Below are positions 14,101 through 24,982 of a stretch of 64,000 nucleotides of DNA, piece by piece. Each line of letters begins with the position of its first letter. Position 1 is the stretch's first letter. Source of the DNA: Opisthorchis felineus (Eukaryota; Platyhelminthes; Trematoda; Opisthorchiida; Opisthorchiidae); assembly GCA_004794785.1 (NCBI GenBank), contig SJOL01006601.1:614900-678899 (forward strand). Reading direction: 5' to 3'. A program made the translations under genes and the position numbers. The notes beneath the pieces were generated by a model. It ran no database searches, was not told the origin of the DNA, and worked only from the letters and a program-made list of their open reading frames with translations.

Positions 14101-16892
14101 TCTCACAGTTGTTCATATCCTCAAAGGTGTCAGCCAAACCGTACAGTTTGGATTCATAACGTAGTATAATGCCACCGGTAGCAAGAGGCGGCCTACCAAC
14201 TGCTGAACGCCATCTAAAATTTGCTATCCTCTGTTCCAGTGTAGTTACAAAAGATAAAGGTAAAAACTCTGTGGAAGTTAAATTTAGTAGATGCTCCTTG
14301 TAAGCTACCTCTTGTGGACTCTGATGGTGACTCGTGGCGTGCTAAAATGCTTGTGTGCATAGTGTGAACGTGTTTGCGAATGATATTTTTCGATAACGTC
14401 TCAGGCGGCCATCAGAAAATGAGATAACATTAACTCACAATATTGCCTCACTGCTTGTGTATGGACAAGGGCACAACCAACTCGGCTTTGCAGGACAGTG
14501 TCTGGTGGACTGAGACAATTTCGTATGCCTCAGATATCATCCTGGCAGCATAAAGAAGAGTCACGTGTCCTAATAGCAGTTGGCAATGCTACCATTCTGG
14601 AGAGGCTCTTAGCGCTAAAGAAAATATGGCAAAGTCTACAGTTAACTTTCCATATCTTGTCAGACATGCCCAGCTTCCTGCGGGGTTCATTAATATGCTG
14701 CATAAGTCGGAACAAAAGCATAGGTACACTAAAATAACTAGATCAAATGAAGTCATATCTCTGATGGTGGTGGTAAATGTCCCATATCATTTGATCAAAC
14801 TGAACATGGATGTTCCAATTCTGCGGTGTCAGATTCGCATTGTATTCAGATTCGCTTGATAAAACCACAATTCTGTTTGCCTCTTCTCTTGCTGAGAAAA
14901 ACGGACTATATTCTCGATAATACTTAATGCAGTATAAGGCTTTTCATCAAGTGGACAACATGAAGAACTCCAAGCCGGCTGTGTATGAATTGATCGAGCG
15001 CACCTGAAGTATTATCATACAGAAATGTCTAGAACAACTGTCTGGCTGGTGTGACTGAAAGACCTAACAATCAAGGCAGAATTGTACCCATCGAGTAAGC
15101 GTGTAAGAACGAATCGGCATCAACATTTTATGTTTATTTCTGACTACACCAGGGAGAATTCCTCAAGGAGTGATAGAACATGTTTGAAGCAAGTGTTAAG
15201 GCTAGAGATTAGAGAAGTGACAATGGTGGAAACATCAGACAACGACCCTCATTGGCATGCAACAGGCTGCGGTATTGTGCGTCATTCGTGGATGCTGATT
15301 TATACCTGATTGGTTGAAACAAGGATAAAACAACGTAGACGCTTGTTGCAATCCGGCAGTCTGTCCAAATAAGACACAATAAAGTCTGTCTCCGACGCTG
15401 TTTGGTTGTTCACTACTGGGCTGTCGAAGCTATCCGGCGACTCCCTAATTCGTTGGCAGTATGAAAATAATTGGGGTTTTCAATGGAAATTTCATCGTGT
15501 ACGTGAATATTATCTGTGCTGAAAAGACAAGAAGCACTGTATAGCTGTCACATTCATATCAGGGATTATCAAGAGAGTGCGCCCTGACGAACCTCCATTC
15601 TGACTTTAAATCTCCATCTTTCGGCTAATGATTGAAGACTAAACTGTCCGGCCAGGATCGGCTGATCAGCGGTGTAATTAAATAGCACTTAAACAGGTTA
15701 TAGCGCTAGTCAAACTTCAGTCATGGAGTTCACTTCACGTGATCAAGAGTTGATCTGCCCCTTAAACGATAGCTTTTTTGATGGAAAGCTTATGCAAGCT
15801 GCATAAACTGAGCTAATTTGCGGTTTCGCTTGTTCAGTGTTATCTAGCCTTGCGGATTCGTGTAAAATTAGGGCACCCTTGAGGGCGGGTATACATACTT
15901 GGTGCTATTACGGTGCACAGCTTCTCCACGAAGTTAATTAGGAATATTCGGAAGTTCAAAACCATAGAAGAGTTGCACCACAAAAACAACACAGGCCTAA
16001 CGACAATCCAAGCCTTTATGCACTGCCATAACAACACAGGCTGGTGGATTGCTCAGGCTGAGGAAGTGCCTCGGCTTGACTGAGTGGCGTGGGTACCATG
16101 TGGGCCAAATTCTTCTCGCGGCAAGTGCTTCAAGGTACCATTTAAGGATAGGAAATGTTTTCCAATAGATGAACCCACACAACTGGCAGAAACCCATGAA
16201 TACTGGCAACATGTTGGTGCAGGAATAGTTGGCTCAGAGTGAATGACATTTCCTAGAAGGAGTCACGATTGTCTGCAGTCTGAGCGAAAGAAGTGTGGAA
16301 AATGAAATCCAAGGAAAGCGATAGTTAACTTTCCTAGGCGTGTGAGCAATGTGTTTGCTTTCCGTTTAGGTTGAGAAAAAAGTATGAATTAAGTTGAATT
16401 ACTCACAATTATTGGCTGCGCTCTAAATCCGCTTCCATTCGGAACCGCCTACTAAAATATCCGCCTCCCACCCTCCAGATGAAGGCCAGACATCCCAAAT
16501 GAATAGCGCATCCAGATTGTTGCATGTCGAACGATAAACGTCAGAGTTCCTAATAGGTGACCAACTGGCGCTGATTTTATCATAAGCAGCTTTGATAATG
16601 AGGTTTTGTGGAACGACTTCAGAAAGAACACTTGGCGCACACGTGTAAGGTTTTGTTTATGATGCCTACTCTTTTCTTCATAAGTAGTATATGAATCACG
16701 CATATCTAATTAGAGCAAAAGTTCCACACCCCTGGCATACATACAGCAAACCCCGTGTATATTGCTTTTGTCCAGGTAAATGGGAGGGCGGCAAACGTCC
16801 TTTGAAGGTAAACTAGTAACATTAGGATATGAGTAATCGCATGTGACCACCACGGCAATAAAGTATTGGTATCCTTCAGTTTGGGCGCCAAA
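4967..16892 (-). CDS. Gene B: multi-exon gene for a cysteine-rich, probably extracellular protein, family not recognised
   Basis: Ten exons from 16892 down to 9987 join in phase without exception, and two further exons (6074-6118 and 4967-5149) continue in phase to a stop codon. The protein has frequent cysteines (TCDYSYP, HGVC, STCNNL, NNCES, APCYRS, GKCAQCK, FCSVS) and no long transmembrane run in the exons found, so I infer an extracellular or lumenal part. Just before the last two exons the sequence turns basic (KFATVQQRSRRK) and the tail is Ser/Thr rich, which would suit a cytoplasmic tail after a missed membrane segment. Candidates upstream at 17010-17053 and 17102-17145 have good splice sites but do not fit the phase. 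An alternative 3' end (2493-2527 plus 2178-2379) also fits the phase after 9987. I recognise no family. Confidence 0.65.
6074..6118 (-). CDS. Possible gene B exon b11
   Basis: 45 bases reading TVRKFATVQQRSRRK between acceptor ACCTGTCACTTCAAG and donor AAAG|GTAAGA. Phase 0 on both sides fits exons b10 and b12. A basic run like this often follows a membrane segment, but no such segment was found. Confidence 0.45.
7318..7460 (+). repeat. Dispersed repeat family U, copy 3 (partial)
   Basis: CCCAAAACCCTAGCGTCTCT and TCCAAGACGTGAGTCTGTTC match the central block of copies 1 and 2. The remainder is missing or unrecognisable. Confidence 0.5.
8315..8869 (+). CDS. Long open frame, unrecognised
   Basis: About 184 codons without a stop, longer than expected by chance in this composition. 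It reads LLKNATYFHKVEKYLATAFP, then ALAAICERSQTKLQRTKLPR and EALAIRAQTKWTAKTIVFMD, and ends in a TAA after EQGKVWKAV. The likely 5' border is an acceptor-like AAG or CAG near 8314-8318. The first 100 codons look coding-like; the last 60 are low in hydrophobic residues. It could be a single exon or a decayed element. Confidence 0.35.
   Translation, partial: VRLIEEATRQLNTRPSERKTQCTFLLKNATYFHKVEKYLATAFPALAAICERSQTKLQRTKLPRYCEISCAEALAIRAQTKWTAKTIVFMDRTDQLQTPSPCNHIPPVSTQPTCLDMNWINYKSPQNSECSNVGHKWHILSSLGGFAYVASDKGDQNVDAQAPRSRTESTEITSVEQGKVWKAV
9694..9849 (-). CDS. Weak exon candidate
   Basis: VAILIGFKRRSIAWLNMIIA and following, between CCTTTAATTAG and CTGG|GTAATG. Phase 2 in does not fit exon b10, so it is probably not part of the main transcript. 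Confidence 0.22.
9987..10024 (-). CDS. Gene B exon b10
   Basis: Acceptor CTGCTCACTAACCTTCAG and donor AGAG|GTAAGC. Reads LGIRRGNAAFKE, phase 1 in and phase 0 out. RGNAAFKE resembles the start of some TPR units, but one fragment cannot support that. Confidence 0.65.
10369..11049 (+). CDS. 226-codon open frame antisense to a gene B intron
   Basis: The longest ATG-to-stop frame in the window, lying wholly inside the intron between gene B exons b9 and b10 and on the opposite strand. It contains two hydrophobic stretches (IAFLCYSLCFWI and FCTVSIVLLV) and many Cys and Arg residues. No motif is recognised and the composition is not clearly protein-like, so it may be a chance frame or a decayed element. 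Confidence 0.28.
   Translation: MQLAPTEQRTGVVSLYGDEKFVSQLPRSTNRTTATGSATNKLSRTTNILTDYQTHTFVYNRQIAFLCYSLCFWIRQRLYRRRLVNTLCSDFVLAEFVSTFCTVSIVLLVRTEWLIYRERCKSSTTISNLCRDQNTLACLVHVQPGGLASISLLASHVETRACNRLKLTQSVLSRTCNKLKAMFLDFRSVECGRLRYTLAFCIPDFPCSVSACFRSFPKFYRLSTLY
11980..12028 (-). CDS. Gene B exon b9
   Basis: Near-perfect borders (TTGTTCTTTGTCCAG and ATCG|GTAAGT). Reads VHMYKESLCFQMSNEI, phase 0 in and phase 1 out, in agreement with both neighbours. Confidence 0.75.
12610..12772 (-). CDS. Gene B exon b8
   Basis: Acceptor CTCTGATTTTCCGACAG and donor ATACC|GTAAAC. Reads VTPSFVQLFCSVSLPALRRQ, then VAVTSAYEEATGRPLERIYT, SVLEVYSNSTQKDT. 54 codons with only this frame open throughout. Confidence 0.75.
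12901..12952 (-). CDS. Gene B exon b7
   Basis: Acceptor CTTTTATGTCCACAG and consensus donor GCTC|GTAAGT. Reads VLKVSVQLWRDLWIIS, phase 1 in and phase 2 out. Confidence 0.65.
13200..13226 (-). CDS. Gene B exon b6 (27-base microexon)
   Basis: Codes for RATITEFA between acceptor CAATTCGCAG and donor GCTG|GTAAAC. It keeps the frame between exons b5 and b7 and is the only candidate found in this gap. Confidence 0.5.
13360..13460 (-). CDS. Gene B exon b5
   Basis: Reads FPQFSQYLNGELLVLKVETT, then YRAEPIGKCAQCK, with a CxxC pair. Acceptor AAAAATCAGAAG and donor AAAG|GTAAAG. It joins in phase on both sides. Confidence 0.8.
13953..14213 (-). CDS. Gene B exon b4
   Basis: 86 codons: WRSAVGRPPLATGGIILRYE, then GLADTFEDMNNCESILAPCY, SISFTAFVGLLLTQRYHVPC and LQRLQNLGIKYRVADRPQN. 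Donor ACTG|GTAATA. The acceptor used (AAATTTTAG) fits phase; a stronger one (TTTAACTTCCACAG, 14266) would extend the exon in the same frame but not fit exon b3. Confidence 0.8.
14452..14588 (-). CDS. Gene B exon b3
   Basis: Reads HCQLLLGHVTLLYAARMISE, then AYEIVSVHQTLSCKAELVVP. Donor AAGCA|GTGAGG. The acceptor at GAATGGTAG gives the phase required by exon b2; the stronger acceptor CTGCTATTAG, 19 bases further in, would need a different upstream exon. Confidence 0.75.
16453..16616 (-). CDS. Gene B exon b2
   Basis: Acceptor GTGTTCTTTCTGAAG and donor ATTTTA|GTAGGC. Reads VPQNLIIKAAYDKISASWSP, then RSTCNNLDALFIWDVWPSSG. It joins in phase to both neighbours. The longer open frame on the same strand (to 16703) is a shadow in another phase. 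Confidence 0.75.
16745..16892 (-). CDS. Gene B exon b1
   Basis: Acceptor CCTGTGTGCTTGGCAG and donor TGCT|GTATGT. Reads FGAQTEGYQYFIAVVVTCDY, then NVTSLPSKDVCRPPIYLDKS and NIHGVC: 49 codons with natural codon choice and three cysteines. Phase 0 in, phase 1 out. Confidence 0.8.
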
Positions 16893-17009
16893 CTGCCAAG
16901 CACACAGGATTAGTTAACGCCCGTTTTGTCAAGCGCAAATATGGGGAATGGAAATTTTCTAAGGTCTGTCGAAACAAGCTGGTTGTCAGTCGATTGATTC
17001 TGTCCTTAC

Positions 17010-17053
17010 CATTGAGTTTTCCCGATTTCATTCTTGCACAGTTCCAGTAACCA
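17010..17053 (-). CDS. Possible gene B upstream exon
   Basis: Good borders (TTCTGGACTATCTAG and AATG|GTAAGG) around WLLELCKNEIGKTQ. Its outgoing phase does not match the exon at 16892, so an exon is missing or this one is false. Confidence 0.4.
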
Positions 17054-17101
17054 CTAGATAGTCCAGAACTTAATACATGTTTACGTTCGTTTTTGCTTTA
17101 C

Positions 17102-17145
17102 CTTTACAGGGACCAGAACAGCTCAAATCGGCCAGCCCGTGAGAG
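17102..17145 (-). CDS. Possible gene B upstream exon
   Basis: Reads SHGLADLSCSGPCK with donor AAAG|GTAAAG. The acceptor (GTTTGAG) is weak and the phase does not join to the next candidate. Confidence 0.3.
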
Positions 17146-17744
17146 CTCAAACATGCAAGTTTGCATTTGGGAAAATATTGATCCACTTGTCTTGGCTCTT
17201 TTAAAATGTGTTCATTTTAAAGGCATGGAGCATTATCAGCGGAATTAGGAGAGATTTCAAAACCTGGAATAAATATCCAACTAGTGATACCTACCCGAAA
17301 AACACCCTGTTTAATAACCGGAGTCCACAGTATTCCCAAAATGTTTCATGTAGTTTTAACTCAAGATTTTCTGATAGCAGACTGAATATGTCTCAATTTG
17401 GAGTTTTGCTGGATATAAATGAAATGATGTAATATGTGACAATTATCGGGACACGTTCAAAATAGTGGGACTTCAGAACCTGAAGAATATGAAATCAAAG
17501 CCTTCTAAATTTCCGCTTCTAAAAGCAACTTGTGAGCAGATTTTCACACTTCATGCTACCCGATGATGGTTTTCAGACGTGGCTTGTCCCGAGTTCACAT
17601 GCGAACTTGGCTCAGGATTTTCGGGAATGTTTGGGAACATAACATAACGATAGTTATGTAAGGGAGAGATGGTCTGTGAACTTTGGCCGGGTAGGGATTT
17701 CCACCCCGTTTTTTGCTAATGATTCTACTTTTACTGACAACCAC

Positions 17745-18040
17745 AATCACATGTCAACTCGGCTTATTCAAGACTGCTCTGTATGCGCTCGCCGGTTCCA
17801 CGTCCTCGATTCTACTTACGCTGTGACGCTTGATGATTTCCACCGCCTCAGCGATCAGCCGCTGTGGTGTGAATGGCAGTCCCTGTCTTAAGATTTCCAC
17901 ATTCTATAGGTCTGCTCTATATCATGGGTCTAACGCATGTACCACCATTGCTGAGTCATTGACCATCGCTTGGTATTCTTCCGCATTCCTTGGTGGTTTG
18001 TTTATCCCCCTTTTGTAGACCCAACTCCATGTGGGTTCCC
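17745..18040 (-). mobile_element. Penelope-like (GIY-YIG clade) tail, degenerate
   Basis: On the minus strand RLIAEAVEIIKRHSVSRIE and VEPASAYRAV fit the RLxxEAxEIxK...NRxxG pattern at the C-terminus of GIY-YIG Penelope-like proteins. NVEILRQGLPFTPQ precedes it, with two stops upstream. A plus-strand open frame over the same bases (17676-17891) is a shadow. Confidence 0.45.
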
Positions 18041-18725
18041 TCGTTGGTTTTACCAATGGGTGACCCACCTTAACACACAAAATCCCTTGGCTGACATCTA
18101 ACGCAGATTTAGCTTGACTTGGCTGATTGGTTCTCCTTCCGCATTAAATCACGACCAGACTCGTAGCCTAGTCACTTGGCCTGACGAAGCTTTTATGTCA
18201 AAAGTGAAAGGATGCCCAGCACTGAACCTGCTGATTGTTCCCAAACTTCACGAAAACGATCACTACTCAATCGGTTCAAAGCGTTTTCCGACTGATTGGC
18301 TCGGGATTATTCTGTGACCAAAGGTTACATTTTCATACGGGCAACTTTGTACACTAACCGTCTAAAACGGAGTAATGTAGTACAGTTAACACCCTGGTAT
18401 TCCCTCCCAGCTTACTACTAACATTTCGCTAGCCGCCTCTCAAAAGAAAACAAGCTGACGAATCGTGCTCCATCAAGCTTTTTTTTGAAAAAAGATCTCC
18501 CCCCAAAACACCGATGGATCTCAATATTCACAGGTTCTTAAACTAACTGAGGGACAACAAAGAACAAGAAAACAACCAACAGGTAACGGGTTGATGAGTA
18601 AAAGCAGTTTCCTTTGGATGGTCAGGTGTCTAAGGTCAAGCGTGTTCTGTTGATCCAACGGGGAGTAAACTGTTAGTATACTTTCTTTCAATTCAAAGAA
18701 ATTGAATATGATATCGGCTAATCCG

Positions 18726-18728
<3 letters not shown>

Positions 18729-18767
<39 letters not shown>

Positions 18768-18768
18768 T
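18729..18768. repeat. (TA)n microsatellite
   Basis: About 40 bases of alternating TA. Confidence 0.95.
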
Positions 18769-18967
18769 AAATTCACATGTCAGTGAGGGTCAGGTCATTT
18801 TCATCACAGGGTTTTCGGACGTAAACGTTGTCTATAATATCAGATCAAATAAAAAGTACGGAATTTTGATTGTTGGCATTTGTGATCAGCAACCTAACTT
18901 TATGAGAAACCTAGGAACACATCAAATACTGTTCAGAGCTAACTTAGTATTATAAATATTTTTTCAG

Positions 18968-19239
18968 CCCGGCCACCCGGTGCGACTGAAATTCTGGCAG
19001 GTAACCCAATCATAACTCTATATCTTGACATTGAACTTCTTTTTATGGTTCCCTCGTTGAAATTTACGGTAAAAATGTATTTATTGTTACTCATATCACA
19101 GGTTACAGAAGGATTGCCCCTGCTCCAGGAACATGTACAGGTTCGTTTGTCTGCCCAGAATTTTCCTCGTACTCAGCGTATCAGTGGTTTCCGCCTGATG
19201 AGTGGGGATGAGCATACCGTGGATCTGTGTTTTATCTGA
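18968..19239 (+). CDS. Two plus-strand exon candidates (18968-19000 and 19102-19239)
   Basis: A textbook acceptor (AAATATTTTTTCAG) and donor (GCAG|GTAACC) bound 33 bases, followed after a 101-base intron by an acceptor CTCATATCACAG. Two frames join in phase: PGHPVRLKFWQ plus VTEGLPLLQEHVQVRLSAQN, ending with a TGA at 19237; or RPPGATEILA plus YRRIAPAPGTCTGSFVCPEF, which meets a TGA at 19209 and then stays open to a GTAAGA donor at 19288. I cannot decide between them. Confidence 0.4.
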
Positions 19240-20117
19240 CCGACGGGCACGTTGCGGACGGTCTAACTCCTGCGGTATTTAGACAGTAAGAATTAATTCA
19301 GCCCGTGCAATTAGTGCCAGTATGACGCAACTCGTTTCTAGCGAGATGCAGTAGACCCAACTATTATTTCCTGTCGACTCTGCTCTGAAATTCTTTCCCA
19401 GAAGGTGTATTTTGCTCCAGCTCTAGAGTACTTTCGCTGCTCTTTCATTCTTTTCTCAGTCAACCTTGCTGTCTTGATACCGTACCGCTTGGACCGTTAG
19501 CAAAATTGTTGTGCAGAGTTCAGGCCTGTCACCATTCTCCTTTTTCCAGTAGAGTTCTTCGGTTTCAGCTTCCAGGCTCAATTTGTCGATTTATCCCCTT
19601 CCTTAAACAAGATAATTTCGTGGTTGATTTGAGCTCTTGAAACTATCTCTTGTCCGGAAGACCGGTATGCGGAGATGAATGGGTTCAAAGCAGCTTGGTC
19701 TGACCAGCATTAAATCAAGTGTCGCGATTTACTCGAGGAGACATTTTTGAAGTTAACGACCCACTTGACTGTGCGGGACTGTTTGTCCCGGACAGGCAGA
19801 AACAAAGGACATGGAAGTGTCTCCCATCAAATGCTGCTGTACACAACACAGAGATTCAGAGTCACACCATGTTCCTGGTTTGTGAAAATGCTTAGTCAAC
19901 GGACATATGGTCGCAGTCAGCCTTGTGGAGTTTGGAGACTACGAATTCTAGTGCGACCTTTGCTAACCCATCCCTCCTTGAAAAGGGGTAACATTGCTAC
20001 TTTATGGCTACGGAAATGCTGGTCGCGTGGAGGATTCACAGTACTGTTCACATATTCCTGCCAACTTCAGCTAAACAACCTTATCTCCAGACAGCTTCAC
20101 AATACATTTACTCAAAC

Positions 20118-20152
20118 TATATATATATACATGTATATATATATATGTAATA
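20118..20152. repeat. (TA)n microsatellite with central ATGTAT
   Basis: Two AT runs around TACATGTA, close to a palindrome. Confidence 0.85.
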
Positions 20153-22103
20153 TATGCACCGCTGCAACCCTTTGGATAAGCTTAAAACAGTGCTACAAAT
20201 GACTCTCGTTGGCCTCCGTCGTACAACCTAAGCTGAATATTGCTTAGCGCTAGGTAAGATTCTTCTTATCTCTGCTTCACATTTACAAATATAGCATATA
20301 AAATAACTGTTACCTAAAATGTACTACCGTTCATTTTTTGTGTCGGCATGACCAAGCAGCGGCATCAGTTAAAATCACTGATATAACCAACGGCATATAA
20401 CAGACCAAACCGTCGAAGCATCGGTTCTCCGCAAGCGAAGAAGCTCCTCATTTGATCCTTCAAAATAATTCATTGATTTACGTCGAATATCGCGGTTAGT
20501 ACAAGTGAAACATTCCAATGGTCGTCGACATCGAATAGGACATGCATTTAGTGCGACCACTGGGTAGGTATTTCTGTCGTCCCAGTTTTGGTAGTTATCT
20601 GCCCTGATCCGCATGCGATACCTTTCTATGGATGTTCTCCAAACAGAGATCTTCCACTATACCCTTCTTTTGGGTTATTCAAACTAGGCAAATCAAATAA
20701 GTGTAGCATATTTCGACGTAGAGCGTATTTACTGGAGACTCCTGAATAACTTTTAAAATAAAAAATCGCTCATTAGGAAGCATTACACATTCTACTAACA
20801 AGAGAAACTAAACGAATATCGATCCACTATACCTTGACTTCAGAACAACGGCCAGGCAAGTTTACTTGGAACTGAACGAATGCATGTTCTTTTCACTTGG
20901 TTGATAAGCACTTGTAGTCATGTTCACTACTATAACCGAACGCAAGCTGGTTGCACCGATTTTACATAATGTAACTTTTAATATTTGCTAGTAGCTTGAA
21001 TAACGTAGATCAAATGAAAACCCTGCAATTCTATCAGTCACATTATTCTAAAAAAGTTAAAACTCAAGGGGAACCCGTGATGAAGTCGGTTGAATGTAAG
21101 GCACTTGTTTTTGTTTTTGTATTTACAGACACTACGGATCAGCAATAAGTAGTAAGAAGCATCAGAAATTTTTATTGTTCCTCTATTGTTTTCGTTGTTC
21201 AATTTGGAAAGTGTTCGAATCTACCTGCTTCTCCGATGTTGACAGAAAACCTGCACCTTCCCTTTACTCTTCGTGGCGGCGTTGACAGATGGCCCAATCA
21301 AATAGATAAGCTCTTCCAAAAGGGTTTCATTATCCCAGGTTTTTTTACGTCCTGCAAGCATCTACTACCTATTTACAAGTGTCCCATAGACAATATGCGT
21401 AGTTTTTTCAACAACGCAGAAATAGAACATGGATCTCCTACATCGACCGTCATGTCTTGTTAAGTGAATAAAATTTTTTCGACAATTGTTCTTTCGATCA
21501 TCGTTAAATTAAAGTGACTTTCTTATATTGGATAACAGGAATGTGTGATGTATTTGAAACATATTTCTCTAGGGTTGATGGGTAATTTTTTTGAGGGTTG
21601 GTGGTCATCTGCAGTTTCAGCAAGTTCATCAGCTGCATGGGTTATCATGCACTTTACTTCACACATCATTGTCAAAATGTAGCGCACATGAACCCGAGTA
21701 AACACCCGCAACAGTCCAGTTAGAGCTTGGCCATGAGCATTCAGTCATTTTTCTCGTTTTTAAATAAGTTTGTAACTTTGCACTCTGATACTTTATTTTG
21801 TGAATAGTTCACTTTGAGAAGGGTGCTTATAGAACCTTCGAGCATTTGGAGTAAATTAACTCAAATGCTGTTCTATCTGCGGTGTGTTTTACTATGCGTT
21901 GGACAAGTGAATATGAAGTGTTGCACAGAATTCGTTTTGTAATATGGGGTGTCTTCTTGTAAATGTTCACAAGGATTATACAGTGTTCAACATCATTCTT
22001 TCCTTATTGCTATGCTGATTAGACTTTAGATATCACGATGTGTTTGAAATGGCTTACGTTTTTACGTGTGCACACTAAATGTTTCCTGCGGGAATTGGCC
22101 CAG

Positions 22104-22578
22104 GTTTACACGTTCAGCTACAACGTGCCAAATAAAAAACCGGATACTTTGAAAAAGAAATGCCGCTTGGGTGGTAGAGCTTACATGAAAGAGTATATTT
22201 TTTCATCCAGATACAACATTGTTTCGCCCCATTTAGTGAACAAGGGAAAAGTTTGCTATAAGTAAATTGGGTCCTTATATGAAAGTCGATGATCCCACCT
22301 ATATTTCAGTGAGCAGTTGTGGCGGTTTACCCCAGAGGTCAATTAACTGATCGTAAACATTTTGCTGAAGTTTTAACAGGAAAACTTTAATGCCGAGGAA
22401 GCTGGCAAACAAGATGGCATCCAGAAATCTTCTACACCGACGGAAATTATATGTTCAACGGATCCGGACCCCGTCGGTTCGTCAACGTAAAATCCTTGAT
22501 CTTATTAAGCAGACGTGTAGACATGCTTTATCCCGAAGTCCACAAAATCGATCCAAGAACTTGATACTTTTCTTGTAG
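22104..22578 (+). CDS. Two plus-strand exon candidates (22104-22261 and 22380-22578)
   Basis: The first exon follows GGAATTGGCCCAG and reads VYTFSYNVPNKKPDTLKKKC to LVNKGKVCY, with donor ATAA|GTAAAT. The second follows AAGTTTTAACAG and, in the matching phase, reads MPRKLANKMASRNLLHRRKL to a TAG at 22576. A different frame of the second exon (ENFNAEEAGKQDGIQKS) also looks coding, with a donor GTAAAA at 22488. Function unknown; the first reading is strongly basic. Confidence 0.35.
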
Positions 22579-22599
22579 TTATCAGTTATACCGCCTAAA

Positions 22600-24980
22600 T
22601 GTTCTACGTAACCGGGCCACGCTAGTCTGGCCTAGCACCAAATGATGACAGACAACCGGAACTTTTCGGAGTGCAGTCACAAATGAGACCAACTGGCGTT
22701 CAGTTTACCATCCCTGTTGATTTCGTGAAGAATTGACTACATTTAGGCAGCCAGATACCATTGATGCCACAATTTCCATTTAGCATGCGAGGCAGCTGTG
22801 AGGCAATCTGTTATCTACATCTTGCGTTATCTCAGAACTCAGAACTGTATTGATTGTTCAGTGTCCTACAAGAATCGTAGTCAGCGATTTCTCCGAGCGA
22901 CAGCCAGAGACAAATGAAGTGGAAGAAATAATTATGCTTTTGGTCACCGTATCAAAAATTTTGCCAGCAGTTTGACAAAACGGGATCCATCCCTAGGATG
23001 TTTCCCTGCTGACATACAAACTGCTTACCCAAGTTTAGTTGGCAGTCTTGAAATCGTGGGCTTTCACAATGCACACGGCAACTCGAGAAACCCACAAAAT
23101 AATGTGTTTTCATAGCTTTTGTATTGCTGTCGTAAGCATAAAAATATATATATAATTGATCTCCATTAGTAAAGTGGTAGCATTTTTCATGCTAAATATT
23201 TTATACTGAATTCCAACGTTCCATCGCGAAGAACATAGAAAGGATTCAATATTCAGTATTCAATACGAGGAAGGGTTACTATATATATATATATAGGCTT
23301 TTTATGGCATCAGCTTGTAAATTAACTGTACATGAATTTATAGGGTTGTGACACTCCACGATTGAAACCACATTGGTAACGCTTCCCTGAGTCAATAAAA
23401 ACCCGCTCAACACAACCTACTCTTCGGGTGAACCAAAAGCCAAATTTCAATGAGGAATCTCCAGGGGTAGATTGTTCCTCACGTTATTGAAAGCCGTTTA
23501 TTCATGTTGACTGGAAATCCGGATCTGAACGATGAACAGTTGACGCTGAGAGGACAGAATATGACGTATTTATTACTGTGGTATACTGCGAGATCGGGAT
23601 GATTGTAGCTTAGGGATAAAATATCTAGTTCAAACATTTTACCATAGTGTTCAGTGATCAATAGTTTGCTACCCTAGTTGATCGATCAGAAGCCGTAGAG
23701 CTACAGAAAGCAAATGGAAGTCCACTACTGAGGGTGCATTGGACAAAACCAACAGAGAATGCCTGCTGATTTTCGAGCCATCTATTTGTAACCAAACCAG
23801 GGAGTAAGGCAATTAGAACTAGTCGGAGATCGGTCTGGAGGTATCCATTGGTTGACAAAATGACTCCGCCTGTTTGCTCTCCCAATTCTAACCCCTGATA
23901 TTCTTCACAAGATGACTAAAAATGACCTTGTAACAAACTCAAGATATAGCCAAAAAAATCGGTTAAGTTATGTTGCCCACAGAGAGGTGTAGAAATTCTG
24001 ACTTAAAGATCCAGAGCCCTGATCACATCTCACGACGTTTCGACCCAACGTCTACTCGTTTTAGCATTCTGTCGAATGCCATTATGACTCTTGTCAAGTT
24101 AAAGACGCTAATATTTTCCACAGTTACTTATGGACTCGTCAGTTGCATGAAAAGGCTTTTGCGATATTCGATTTTCAGAGGGTCAGATTACCTTTGAAGA
24201 GAACGTTCCCAAAAGAGAGGACAGTTGGGTATTTTTTAATGGAACCATAGTACACAAAACTGAGTCATTTATGTATGGGTGACATCCGAGTCAGATTTTC
24301 CGGTCAAAAGCGACTGAACTGTACGCTGCGCAGTTTTGAAATGCCACGTGCAGTTTGTGCAGAGCCGAATGTTGGCTGTTGATCAGATGGCTGTCAATCT
24401 GTTCGCAAATGACTTGCAATCGTTTTGTCTTCATACGAGGGGACATTATCAGTGCGCAGTTGCTTCATCTTGGCCTGCATGCGTTTACATATTATATGTG
24501 GTCGAATTTGTAGCATTTGTGGCCGAGTGTGGTACTGCCTTTGGCACCACACTGGATGCTAAGGCGTAAGAGTGACGGGCGAACACAGCTGTCTAAATAT
24601 GATGGCATACTAATGAGCACGGATACCAGTTACCTGTTTATGAATGAAGTACCGGGGTGCACCAGCCTTGAATTTTCAGAACACTAACGCACCCCCTCAG
24701 GAGAGAATCTTATTGATGTTCCCGTAAGCCGCTATTTAGTGAACCTTCTATACATTAATGAAGAGCTCGATGGTATTACACTGACGAAATCGTCGTATTC
24801 GCATTCACTGTGTGTCAGGCCGGCACTGCTCAGAAACTGGAACAGATGCGCCTCAGCTCCTATTGTCCGTGTTCAGCGGACAGGATGGAACGCATCCCAT
24901 CACACAATTTCCCACGTCTATATAGGTCGCCGTTCTCCAGCCCTTCTGAATAGTGCCAGGTTTTCGCATCATCTCAAATG
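22600..24980. other. No supported gene
   Basis: Only short open frames without splice support. One short TA run is listed separately. Confidence 0.5.
23278..23296. repeat. Short (TA)n run
   Basis: About nine TA units. Confidence 0.85.
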
Positions 24981-24982
24981 AG

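Noticed and set aside
14530..14737. Open frames on both strands over gene B exon b3 and its upstream flank
   Set aside because: The exon is in a third frame with proper splice sites and phase; these are shadows.
19190..19230. CTGATGAGTGGGG on the plus strand, hammerhead-like
   Set aside because: No GAAA box follows at a usable distance.
21590..21625. CTGATGA followed closely by GAAAC on the minus strand, hammerhead-like
   Set aside because: The seven bases between the two boxes cannot form stem II and there is no pairing for stem I; judged a chance match.
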